Positions 34,900 through 43,218 of a stretch of 63,922 nt of DNA are shown here, one piece after another. The notes below the pieces were generated by a model that worked only from the letters and a program-made list of their open reading frames with translations, was not told where the DNA came from and ran no database searches. The DNA lies in assembly GCF_900112195.1 (NCBI RefSeq), contig NZ_FOKR01000023.1, positions 1 to 63,922 of the forward strand, in the 5' to 3' direction. How positions within the stretch are numbered: the stretch's first letter is position 1; each line of letters starts with the position of its first letter. Source of the DNA: Butyrivibrio sp. YAB3001. Its GTDB lineage: Bacteria > Bacillota > Clostridia > Lachnospirales > Lachnospiraceae. The position numbers and the translations under genes were made by a program.

Positions 34900-34941
34900 G
34901 CATTATTATTTCAATGATAAATTCGGCAAAAGGAGTCCACG

Positions 34942-35925
34942 ATGGCATTAACCAATACTCAGTATGACGCTATAATGCACGAATATGAGGAGCGCCGCTC
35001 TCTTCACAGGCAGGAGCTTGAAGAGAGGCAGCGCTACGTTTATGATAATGTTCCCGGATATAAAGAACTTGAAGATGAAACAGCAAGCGCTTCCGTTGAA
35101 TTTGGTAAAAGACTTCTGATGGGCGAACGACTTGACCGCTCCATTTTAAAAAAGCAGCTTGCTGAAATCGCAGGTAAAAAACTTACTCTTTTAACTGATG
35201 CCGGTTTTTCTTCAGATTATCTTGATATGGGCTATACCTGTCAGGATTGCAAGGATACCGGATATGTCGGCAACGAAAAATGTCACTGTTTCAAGCAGAA
35301 AATCATTGAAACACTCTATGATAAATCAAATCTGAAATTACTCACAAAATCCGCAAATTTCAAGCGCATGTCAGACAAGTATTATTCTGGCGAAGATCTT
35401 AAAAGATTTCTGGGCGCAGTCCATACAAGTGAAGATTTTATTAATAATTTTAACTCTGACTACCAAAATTTATTCATTTATGGTACAGTTGGTACTGGCA
35501 AATCATTCCTGTCAATTTGTGTTGCGAATGAATTATTGAAAAAAGGCCATTCTGTTATATATTTTAGTTCATCAGGACTATTCAATCTGCTTTCCGAATA
35601 TGTCTTTGATGCCAAGGCCAAGCAGGAGCTTCATAGTATTTATGATGACCTGTACAACTGCGAACTTCTTATTATCGATGACCTTGGCACTGAACGCACT
35701 AACAGCTTTGTGGCATCAGAATTATTCTCCTGCCTCAACGAAAGAGATAACAGAAAGAGATCTACTATTATAACAACTAACCTTTCACTGGAACAATTAC
35801 AGGCTATTTACTCAGACAGAATCATTTCCAGAATCATCAGCAATTACAAACTACTAAAAATGACTGGTCAGGATATCCGAAAACTAAAGAAAATTGCCAA
35901 AAAAGAAAGTGAGGATTTGCAGTAA
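34942..35925 (+). CDS. DnaC/DnaI-like helicase-loader ATPase
   Basis: 327 residues. An N-terminal helical region and a zinc-binding cluster (CQDCKDTGYVGNEKCHC, about residues 102-118) precede the AAA+ domain with Walker A YGTVGTGKSF, Walker B LLIIDDLGTE and sensor-1 TIITTN. Proteins of this kind load DnaB helicase onto DNA with DnaD-type partners. AAAGGAG lies 7 bases before the ATG. It follows the DnaD-like gene, and its stop overlaps the start of the PRPP synthetase gene (TAATG). Confidence 0.9.
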   Translation: MALTNTQYDAIMHEYEERRSLHRQELEERQRYVYDNVPGYKELEDETASASVEFGKRLLMGERLDRSILKKQLAEIAGKKLTLLTDAGFSSDYLDMGYTCQDCKDTGYVGNEKCHCFKQKIIETLYDKSNLKLLTKSANFKRMSDKYYSGEDLKRFLGAVHTSEDFINNFNSDYQNLFIYGTVGTGKSFLSICVANELLKKGHSVIYFSSSGLFNLLSEYVFDAKAKQELHSIYDDLYNCELLIIDDLGTERTNSFVASELFSCLNERDNRKRSTIITTNLSLEQLQAIYSDRIISRIISNYKLLKMTGQDIRKLKKIAKKESEDLQ

Positions 35926-37133
35926 TGCCAAAAAGAGAAGAGAAACGTAATCTGGAGACGATTCCCGTCGGTTCACTCGGAATTATTCCACTTAAGGGAG
36001 TCAGTACTCTTGCAGAAAAAGTTGATTACTATCTCGTAAAATGGAGAGCTGAAAGAGAGAACGAACACAAAGGCAGTCTCGCCTTTACTGGATATGAACG
36101 TCCAACTTATATCCTTGATGCAGACGTTCCGCGATTTGGAACCGGTGAAGCAAAAGGAGTCATCAAAGCCTCCGTGCGTGGAGATGATCTTTACCTTCTT
36201 GTAGATGTATGTAATTATTCACAGACATACTCTCTTTTTGGTCAGGTAAATCATATGTCTCCTGATGATCATTATCAGGATTTAAAAAGAATCATCGCGG
36301 CTGTTGGCGGTAAAGCCAGAAGAATAACCGTCATCATGCCTTTCTTATATGAGTCAAGACAGCACAAGAGAAGTTCAAGAGAATCTCTCGACTGTGCTAT
36401 TGCTCTTCAGGAACTTGTAAACATGGGTGTTGATAATATAATCACATTTGATGCTCATGATCCAAGAGTCCAGAATGCTATTCCACTTAACGGTTTTGAA
36501 ACCGTACGTACAACTTATCAGTTTATTAAAGCGCTTCTTCGCAACGTCTGGGATCTTAAGATTGATTCAGATCACATGATGGTAATCAGCCCTGATGAAG
36601 GCGGTATGGGACGTGCAATCTATCTTGCAAGCGTTCTTGGTCTTGATGTTGGTATGTTCTACAAAAGACGTGATTACACTCAGGTTGTTGATGGACGCAA
36701 TCCTATCGTTTCACATGAGTTCCTTGGAACAAGCGTTGAAGGCAAATCAGTTATTATCGTTGATGATATGATTTCTTCAGGTGAAAGTCTTATAGATGTC
36801 GCTAAGGCCCTTAAAGATCGTAAGGCTGCACGAATCTATGCTTTCTCAACATTTGGTCTTTTCACAAATGGTCTTGAAGAATTTGATAAAGCTTATGAGA
36901 ACGGAATCATTGATAAGATTCTTACTACAAACCTTATCTACCAGACTCCTGAACTTCTCTCACGTGAATGGTACATCAGCTGTGATATGAGTAAGTACAT
37001 TGCTTATCTTATCGATACTCTTAACCACGATGCATCAATCAGTGACCTTCTCAATCCTGTTGAGCGTATTAACAGCATCATTGAGCGCTATAATAGTGGC
37101 GAACTTAAAGCTTCAATGGAGCAGAATAATTAA
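35925..37133 (+). CDS. prs: Ribose-phosphate pyrophosphokinase, long divergent form
   Basis: 402 residues. Makes PRPP from ribose-5-phosphate and ATP. The PRPP-binding loop SVIIVDDMISSGESL is clear, as are a phosphoribosyltransferase fold and RRITVIMPFLYESRQHKRSS in the place of the canonical PYxxYARQDRK. The usual DLHAxQIQGF becomes TFDAHDPRVQNAI. Canonical Prs is about 315 residues; this one has an extended N-terminus and longer C-terminus. It may be the regular enzyme of this lineage. A second, canonical prs elsewhere cannot be excluded from this window. Translationally coupled to the DnaC-like gene. Confidence 0.8.
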   Translation: MPKREEKRNLETIPVGSLGIIPLKGVSTLAEKVDYYLVKWRAERENEHKGSLAFTGYERPTYILDADVPRFGTGEAKGVIKASVRGDDLYLLVDVCNYSQTYSLFGQVNHMSPDDHYQDLKRIIAAVGGKARRITVIMPFLYESRQHKRSSRESLDCAIALQELVNMGVDNIITFDAHDPRVQNAIPLNGFETVRTTYQFIKALLRNVWDLKIDSDHMMVISPDEGGMGRAIYLASVLGLDVGMFYKRRDYTQVVDGRNPIVSHEFLGTSVEGKSVIIVDDMISSGESLIDVAKALKDRKAARIYAFSTFGLFTNGLEEFDKAYENGIIDKILTTNLIYQTPELLSREWYISCDMSKYIAYLIDTLNHDASISDLLNPVERINSIIERYNSGELKASMEQNN

Positions 37134-37146
37134 ATTTAATAAAATG

Positions 37147-37187
37147 AACGCTGCCAACTTTTCAATTCAAAAGTTGGCAGCGTTTTT
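37147..37187 (+). terminator. Terminator between prs and the HAD gene, probably bidirectional
   Basis: Sixteen-base perfect arms, AACGCTGCCAACTTTT and AAAAGTTGGCAGCGTT, flank a short loop and run into TTTTTC on the plus strand. The opposite-strand gene ends at 37187, so the same hairpin can serve both. Confidence 0.85.
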
Positions 37188-37834
37188 CAAAGCTCACATA
37201 TATCCATAAGTTTATCCACACAGGCAAAGAGCTTTCCTCTTGTTTCTTCATCAGGCTGTGTAAGATCCGGAACCATGATTACATTACATCCTGCAAGATA
37301 AGCGCTGGTAACTCCATTAGGTGAATCTTCTACAGCAAAAGTCGCCTTTGGCGAAAGTCCAAGCTGCTCACAGGCATAGGAGTAAATATCCGGTGAAGGT
37401 TTACCCTCTTTTACCATATCAGCACAGATTATCTTATCAAAAAGCTCAAATAATCCAAGCTTATTAAGATACCCCTTTGTGCGCTCATAATCATTTGCAG
37501 TTGCTATGCATGTAAGAATCCCGTTCTCCCTAAGCCACATCAGGATTTCTTTTGCTCCGGGCTTTAAGGGTATCCCTTTTTCTTTTATCATATCTACTAC
37601 AATCTCTTTCCTATACTCGCGCACTTTATCGTAGTCAAAGTCTTCACCAAACCACTCTTTAAACTTAAGAGGAGCAAATGGTCGCCCCAAAGACCTAAGT
37701 TCTAAAGGCATCCAGGGCTCACACTTATATCCAAAGTGTTCAAGTGCCTCCGGCCAGGCTTTCTGATAAAACTTTTCTGTATCTGTGAGCGTACCGTCAA
37801 GATCAAATATGACAGCTTTTATGTCTTTTTTCAT
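37187..37834 (-). CDS. HAD family phosphatase, beta-phosphoglucomutase-like
   Basis: About 215 residues. A HAD-superfamily protein with motif I VIFDLDGTLTDTE (nucleophile and acid/base Asp), motif II CIATAND, motif III lysine near KGYLNKLG and motif IV VEDSPNG. The four-helix cap lies between motifs I and II, as in beta-phosphoglucomutase and phosphatases of sugar phosphates. The start ATG 37834 has AGAG 6 bases upstream; the frame opens from a TTG at 37867. Neighbouring genes do not indicate the substrate. Confidence 0.85.
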   Translation of the reverse strand: MKKDIKAVIFDLDGTLTDTEKFYQKAWPEALEHFGYKCEPWMPLELRSLGRPFAPLKFKEWFGEDFDYDKVREYRKEIVVDMIKEKGIPLKPGAKEILMWLRENGILTCIATANDYERTKGYLNKLGLFELFDKIICADMVKEGKPSPDIYSYACEQLGLSPKATFAVEDSPNGVTSAYLAGCNVIMVPDLTQPDEETRGKLFACVDKLMDICEL

Positions 37835-37960
37835 CAATTTCTCTTTTCTTAAATAATGTGTCTCCAAATTAACTTACATTATCAGCGCAATGTTCATAAA
37901 GCACCATTCCAATAATTACTTATCTGTTTCCATTTTTATCAGAACATATTTATGAATAAA

Positions 37961-39214
37961 TCACAGCTCATAGTACTCCGCATTGATATACCTTGTATCA
38001 TCCTCAAACGCCGATGTCTCTGGCTGCAATTCCATTTCTGCAGAACCATTTCCGAATAAATTTCCAAACAATGATTTCACGCTACTTGTTCCAATAAATG
38101 CGACATCGCTTGAAACCGCGCTAACAGCAGCTTTCTGCTCGTTTGAACAGTTGACTTTTGCGCAGTCCCTTATCTTAAGGCGCTGCCTTATAAGTTCTTC
38201 TGGAACATCTTTTTCGATCTTAAGAAGCGCACAATCTCTCACAAGCACTCCCTCTGTAGCTCTTTCCAGAGTTGTTCTGTCAAGGGTTGCCATTGCCATA
38301 TCTTCCATTACCACGCCTCGGCTGACTATCATATTGCTGCAGATTGCTTTAATCTCATTCAGCCTAAGAACACATTCTTTCTGCGTAGTAATATCTCCCT
38401 CTACAAAAAGAGACTCAATCCTATTTAGCGCATGCATGTTCTCAGCAGCAACGTGCAAATGACCAATGATATAAAGATTAGTTCCATAAGTATTTACAAA
38501 CTGCTCGTCAAGTTCATTCTGGTCAGCCACGATCACATTGCAATTATCCGGAATTTCTACAATCTTAGCTTCTATATTAAAAAGTGGAAGTGCCGTTTCA
38601 AGATGGCTTTTTCTAATATATATTTTACCGGTTGAAAACTTAACATTTTTCGCAGCAAGCTTTGTAAAATCAGTTTCAATATCCCCGTCATAAATAAACG
38701 ACGCAGCATAATAACCTGTATTTTCCTGCGCTCTTAGCGGGAAATACTTATCCAGTCTGTACTGATTGTCCATGAGCACATAATCATCTGGATATGCCTT
38801 TGTTATACCATTGATGGTAAGCCCCGGGAATGGCAAAAGAGATGCAATACTTCTTGGGCACAGAATAACACCGTTAACAGTTATCCTGCTAAATCTCTTT
38901 AGTACCTCCTGGCTTCCGGGCGCTATCTTTAACATACCATTTACAGCTATTGATGTTCCTTCCGGAACTGAAGAATCAGGCGCTATCTCATATATTCCAT
39001 TGACATTCTGAGTCTTACATCCCGGTTCTTCTGTAAAATCTTTCGTTCTTACTTCTTCAGCCTTAATATTAAAAGGTAATCTGTTCAGTACCTCTTTGCT
39101 TCGGTCATCAACAATCAGTTTCTCTGTATAAACACGAATCTGGCTGAACTCCCTATAGTTGTCTTCATTGATTCTTCTAGCGTCACAAGTTTCACAGTTA
39201 ATTCGTAGTTTCAT
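37961..39214 (-). CDS. Unknown protein with repeated VNG motifs
   Basis: A 417-residue protein of unknown function. Between residues 70 and 145 a unit of about 22-25 residues recurs four times, each beginning VNG or ING: VNGIYEIAP, VNGMLKIAP, VNGVILCP, INGITKAYP. The regularity suggests a beta-solenoid like bactofilin or polymer-forming proteins, and the later part (YIIGHLHVAAENM, SLFVEGDI) continues a beta-rich pattern. An N-terminal INCETCDARRI has a Cys pair. No signal peptide or membrane segment. It stands alone, without an obvious operon partner. Confidence 0.6.
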   Translation of the reverse strand: MKLRINCETCDARRINEDNYREFSQIRVYTEKLIVDDRSKEVLNRLPFNIKAEEVRTKDFTEEPGCKTQNVNGIYEIAPDSSVPEGTSIAVNGMLKIAPGSQEVLKRFSRITVNGVILCPRSIASLLPFPGLTINGITKAYPDDYVLMDNQYRLDKYFPLRAQENTGYYAASFIYDGDIETDFTKLAAKNVKFSTGKIYIRKSHLETALPLFNIEAKIVEIPDNCNVIVADQNELDEQFVNTYGTNLYIIGHLHVAAENMHALNRIESLFVEGDITTQKECVLRLNEIKAICSNMIVSRGVVMEDMAMATLDRTTLERATEGVLVRDCALLKIEKDVPEELIRQRLKIRDCAKVNCSNEQKAAVSAVSSDVAFIGTSSVKSLFGNLFGNGSAEMELQPETSAFEDDTRYINAEYYEL

Positions 39215-39268
39215 CTATTCCCCCAATTACTCTGTTCCATAAAAATAACATGAACACCTGCAATCACT

Positions 39269-39296
39269 AGGGAAACGCTAATCAAAGCGTTTCCCT
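39269..39296. terminator. Perfect hairpin between LUD gene and the VNG-repeat gene
   Basis: AGGGAAACGCT and AGCGTTTCCCT form an 11-base perfect stem with a 6-base loop, just past the end of the LUD gene. There is no T-run on either side, so termination would be inefficient or factor-dependent. Confidence 0.4.
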
Positions 39297-39317
39297 AATG
39301 ATTTGATAAGTCATTCT

Positions 39318-39947
39318 TTAGAATCCCAGATTATCATTGACCAGGATCACATGTATTCTGTCTTTATGCCTTGAAAACCTTGTAATAAGGAACTGACAGC
39401 ATATAGTGTCAGGTGATTTGCAGTCCATGCATGTACCAAGCTTTGCACAAGGAGTAGAAAGCCCAAATCTCTGAGCATTCGTAGGCGCTGCAACATTTCT
39501 TGCTCTCTTCATTGCACTATCAATATCAGCGCAGACCTTATTCATCCCAACTATGAAAAGAACTTTCTTAGGTCCCTGAGCTATCATGGAAACACGATTC
39601 GAATTACCATCAATATTCACGATAATTCCATCATCAGTCATAGCATTTGCACTTGCCAGGAAGAAATCTGCATCGTAGGACTCAAGCATGCATGCCCTCT
39701 TATCTTCTGCTTTATCTCTGTCAATAAATCTGTAATTGCCGGTTTTAACTGCATCTACAAGCCCAATCTCGTGAGCGCTCATTGCTCCGCCCATTGCAAT
39801 TGAGCTACCCTCAGGAATAATCTCAAGTGCCTTCTTAAGAGCCTCTTCTTTATTAGCGGCATAATACCCGGTCATATTTCTTGACTCCAGCCCTTTAATA
39901 ACCTTCTGTGCCAAAAGTTCATTCCTTTTTACAATATTTTCGTCCAT
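39318..39947 (-). CDS. LUD domain protein (LutC/YkgG-like)
   Basis: 209 residues. A LUD-domain protein, related to LutB/LutC of lactate utilisation. Visible are GSSIAMGGAMSAHEIGL, DADFFLASANAMTDDG, GNSNRVSMIAQGP and VLFIVGMNK. A C-terminal cysteine cluster (CAKLGTCMDCKSPDTICCQ) is typical of stand-alone LUD proteins in clostridia. The start ATG 39947 has GGAGA 7 bases upstream; the frame is open to 40037. No lutA/lutB partner lies nearby, so a role in lactate oxidation is not supported by context. Confidence 0.8.
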   Translation of the reverse strand: MDENIVKRNELLAQKVIKGLESRNMTGYYAANKEEALKKALEIIPEGSSIAMGGAMSAHEIGLVDAVKTGNYRFIDRDKAEDKRACMLESYDADFFLASANAMTDDGIIVNIDGNSNRVSMIAQGPKKVLFIVGMNKVCADIDSAMKRARNVAAPTNAQRFGLSTPCAKLGTCMDCKSPDTICCQFLITRFSRHKDRIHVILVNDNLGF

Positions 39948-40110
39948 AGCCATCTCTCCTACTAGTACATCGTTTCTTAAATAACCAGACCAACTTCTTG
40001 TCTGTTTGCTTGATAGCACAGTTCCCCAAGTAGTCAAAATCTTAATTATTTATCGTTATCCTACATCAAAAATAACAATTGCCAGTTTCTTTTTGTAACC
40101 TCTAATAATT

Positions 40111-43100
40111 TCAGATTCCCTTAAAGCTCATAACAAATGTAAGTTTCTTGTCATTAGGAAGAAGGAATTCCGAATGAGTCTTAGCTCCCCATGAATCATC
40201 TCCTGCTATTCCCATCTGCATGCTACTGCAACGAACAACTGTCTTGCAATACCTTGGAAGTTCGTATGGATGCTCTGCTGCCTCAAGTTCTTCCGGTGTA
40301 TATGGAAGAGCACTAAAGTTCATGGTATCAGGTGCCTCAAACAAAAGACCTCTTCCCTTATTATCCATAATCTTAGCCCAGCGAACTCCTGTCCTGTTTC
40401 CAGTTTCCTGTGGACGCAGATATTTCTCCATCATATCCTCAACACTGCGACTATATATTCCAAGTTTTGCGCCCTTATTTCTATCAACATAGTTCTCTTC
40501 AGGACCATTTCCATAATACTCAACCTTATTGAAGTCTGCGCTGAACTTAAACAGCATTCCAAATTCAGGCATTGGTGTTAGTCCCTTTACAGGCTCAAAT
40601 TCCTCTTTTATCCATACTCTGCCATCTCCTGTAACATTGTATGTAATAAGAACAGCTGATGCCGGCACTGTTGGAAGATAATGCTTGAAAGTCACACTAA
40701 CACTGCATTTATCCTCTTTTACAATAGGATACTTGGAACGTTCTTCCCAGTCACCATTTTTGTAATCATTTGATTCCTCCATGATTGGGGATGGTGAAGC
40801 ATAAAGACTTGCAAGCTTCCACTGGGCATATCTGGCAGCCATCCTATTTCCCTTATCATTATCAACAGGCGCACGCCAGAAATTAGCTTTGGGAACGCTC
40901 TCGATAAGTTCTCTTCCGCCATAGCGATATGACACAATATTTCCCATATCTCGGTTAAAGAGTACAGAAAAATGATTGCCCTTTACGCCCAGGTTATAGT
41001 CGCCCTTGATTACCTTTAGTTCCCCACAGCTTACATAAGTTGATGCAGAGGTCTTAAATACTCCCTGTCCAAAAGCAACTTCATGTCCGCGCTCTGCCCA
41101 GCTTGTATCCTCTCTCAATCTGAATGAAACAGTAACTGCATACTCTTCAAGAGGGAACGGCCCATTCTCGTTATAGCTTTCAGCTCCAACAACTGCCATC
41201 TTTTCTCTGATAGCCTCAGGAAGCTCATATTCTTTTTCAGAAAGAGGCTCAACATCTGTTGCCATGCGCTTTTCAAGAATCTTCTTTCCGTCTCTTTCAA
41301 GAACAACTATGCAGTCATACTCATTTGTATTTGTGAAAAGAGCTGTATTTCTGATCTTAACATTGTCAGCTTCCACAGTTACCTTGATGCTCTGATAGTT
41401 AAACTTAACATCCTGCATCTTAGCGTAAGGATTTCTCTGACCATCAACTATTCCATTTCCGCTAAAGTTGTAGTCGCATGGTCTTTCACCATGGTCACCG
41501 CCATAAGCCTGGAATTCTTCACCAAATCTATTTTTCTTGCGGATAGACTGATCAACATAATCCCAAATAAAGCCACCCTGATATCTCGGCTCCCTGTCTG
41601 CAAGATCAGTGTATTTGAACATACCTCCACAGGAATTTGCCATGGCATGTGTATACTCACAACAAATGAAAGGCTTATCCGTATGTTCCTTCAAAAATTT
41701 CTCGATGCTGCTTACAGAAGGATACATCTGGCTTTCCATATCGCTTGTATCATTATAGGTTCTGTCATGGCAGATTCCCTCATAATGAACAAGTCTGTCC
41801 GGATCAAGCTTTCTAAAGAGCTGTGACATCTCATAAGGCACCTTTCCGCCATGAGACTCATTACCAATTGACCAGATAAGCACGGACGGATGATTCTTAT
41901 CAAGCTGATAAGTTGAATTAATTCTGTCAAGCATGACAGCCATGCAGTTCTCTCTGCTGCCGGGAATCGCATAAGGTATAGCCGCCTCATTGCCAAGATG
42001 TGACCAGCTTCCATGGGTTTCCATGTTGTTCTCAGCTATCATATAAAGTCCGTAGATATCGCATAGTTCATAGAGCTTTGCAGAATTCTGATAGTGGCTG
42101 GTTCTTATGGCATTGATATTATTTTTCTTCATAGTAATAATATCCTTAAGAGTCTCCTCATAAGTAACTACACGCCCTGTCTCGCAGGAAAACTCATGCC
42201 TGTTAACTCCCTTGAATACTATTCTCTTGCCATTGATGAGCATAAGCCCATCCTTCATCTCAAATTTTCTAAAGCCGACATTCTGTCTGACAACCTCAGT
42301 AATCTCTCCCTGAGAATCCTTTACGCGGAGTACAAGCTGATAGAGCTGCGGATCCTCTGCGCTCCAGAGCATTGGTGAAAAGACCTTCTCAGTTGCCACA
42401 ACATCTTTTCCATTTGAAACAGTTCCTTTGACAACCTGATGATTGTTTCTATAAAGAACATACTCCGTTGTGCAGCCTTCACCCTTTGCATCAATAGTCA
42501 GCTCAAGCTCTGCCTCACTAAAGTCATCATTTAATACTGTGCGAACCTTCACATCATTTAAATGTACTTCAGGAATTAGCTGAAGGTAAACATCCCTATA
42601 TATTCCTGAAAATCTAAAGAAATCCTGATCTTCCATCCAGCTTGAAGAAGTCCACTTTATAACCTGCGCAGCAAGTTTATTGATTCCTTTTTTCAGGTAA
42701 GGCGTCAGATCAAACTCAGAAGGTGTAAAGGTATCTTCACTATAGCCAACATATTCTCCGTTAAGCCACAATGCAAACCCACTCTCTACGCCTTCAAATA
42801 CAATATGAACTTCCTTTCCATCCCAACTATCAGGCAGTCTGAAATACTTTACATAGCTTCCAACGGGGTTAAACTCCTCCGGAACCTGACCAAGTTCAAT
42901 CTTCTCATGACCATCCCAGGGATACTGAACATTTATGTAGGCAGGAACATCATAGCCTTCCATCTGCATATGTGCAGGAACTCTAATATCATCCCAAAAG
43001 TTACAGTCATAGTCTTCTTTTTCAAACCCCTTAACTGTGTTTCTATATGCCTTTGCATAATGAAACTTCCAAAGACCGTTTAAAGACAATCTAAGTGATG

Positions 43101-43218
43101 ATACTTTTTCAAAAAGCTCATCCTCAGTCGCATATGCCACAAAATCTCCATGCGCAGGAAGAACATTATCCTTAAAAATCTCAGGGTTTTTAACCATTTC
43201 AAAATCAAAATTCTCCAT
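40111..43218 (-). CDS. lacZ: Beta-galactosidase, glycoside hydrolase family 2 (LacZ)
   Basis: 1035 residues, the LacZ size. Hydrolyses beta-galactosides such as lactose in the cytoplasm (no signal peptide). Domain order is sugar-binding jelly roll, immunoglobulin-like, TIM barrel, second Ig-like, Bgal_small. Catalytic acid/base Glu in WSIGNESHGG, nucleophile Glu in FICCEYTHAM. GVNRHEFSCETG and ESGFALWLNGEYVGYS are further family wording. Its ATG directly follows the stop of the upstream gene (TAAATG), with GGAGG 8 bases before, so the two are coupled. No sugar transporter is adjacent. Confidence 0.95.
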   Translation of the reverse strand: MENFDFEMVKNPEIFKDNVLPAHGDFVAYATEDELFEKVSSLRLSLNGLWKFHYAKAYRNTVKGFEKEDYDCNFWDDIRVPAHMQMEGYDVPAYINVQYPWDGHEKIELGQVPEEFNPVGSYVKYFRLPDSWDGKEVHIVFEGVESGFALWLNGEYVGYSEDTFTPSEFDLTPYLKKGINKLAAQVIKWTSSSWMEDQDFFRFSGIYRDVYLQLIPEVHLNDVKVRTVLNDDFSEAELELTIDAKGEGCTTEYVLYRNNHQVVKGTVSNGKDVVATEKVFSPMLWSAEDPQLYQLVLRVKDSQGEITEVVRQNVGFRKFEMKDGLMLINGKRIVFKGVNRHEFSCETGRVVTYEETLKDIITMKKNNINAIRTSHYQNSAKLYELCDIYGLYMIAENNMETHGSWSHLGNEAAIPYAIPGSRENCMAVMLDRINSTYQLDKNHPSVLIWSIGNESHGGKVPYEMSQLFRKLDPDRLVHYEGICHDRTYNDTSDMESQMYPSVSSIEKFLKEHTDKPFICCEYTHAMANSCGGMFKYTDLADREPRYQGGFIWDYVDQSIRKKNRFGEEFQAYGGDHGERPCDYNFSGNGIVDGQRNPYAKMQDVKFNYQSIKVTVEADNVKIRNTALFTNTNEYDCIVVLERDGKKILEKRMATDVEPLSEKEYELPEAIREKMAVVGAESYNENGPFPLEEYAVTVSFRLREDTSWAERGHEVAFGQGVFKTSASTYVSCGELKVIKGDYNLGVKGNHFSVLFNRDMGNIVSYRYGGRELIESVPKANFWRAPVDNDKGNRMAARYAQWKLASLYASPSPIMEESNDYKNGDWEERSKYPIVKEDKCSVSVTFKHYLPTVPASAVLITYNVTGDGRVWIKEEFEPVKGLTPMPEFGMLFKFSADFNKVEYYGNGPEENYVDRNKGAKLGIYSRSVEDMMEKYLRPQETGNRTGVRWAKIMDNKGRGLLFEAPDTMNFSALPYTPEELEAAEHPYELPRYCKTVVRCSSMQMGIAGDDSWGAKTHSEFLLPNDKKLTFVMSFKGI

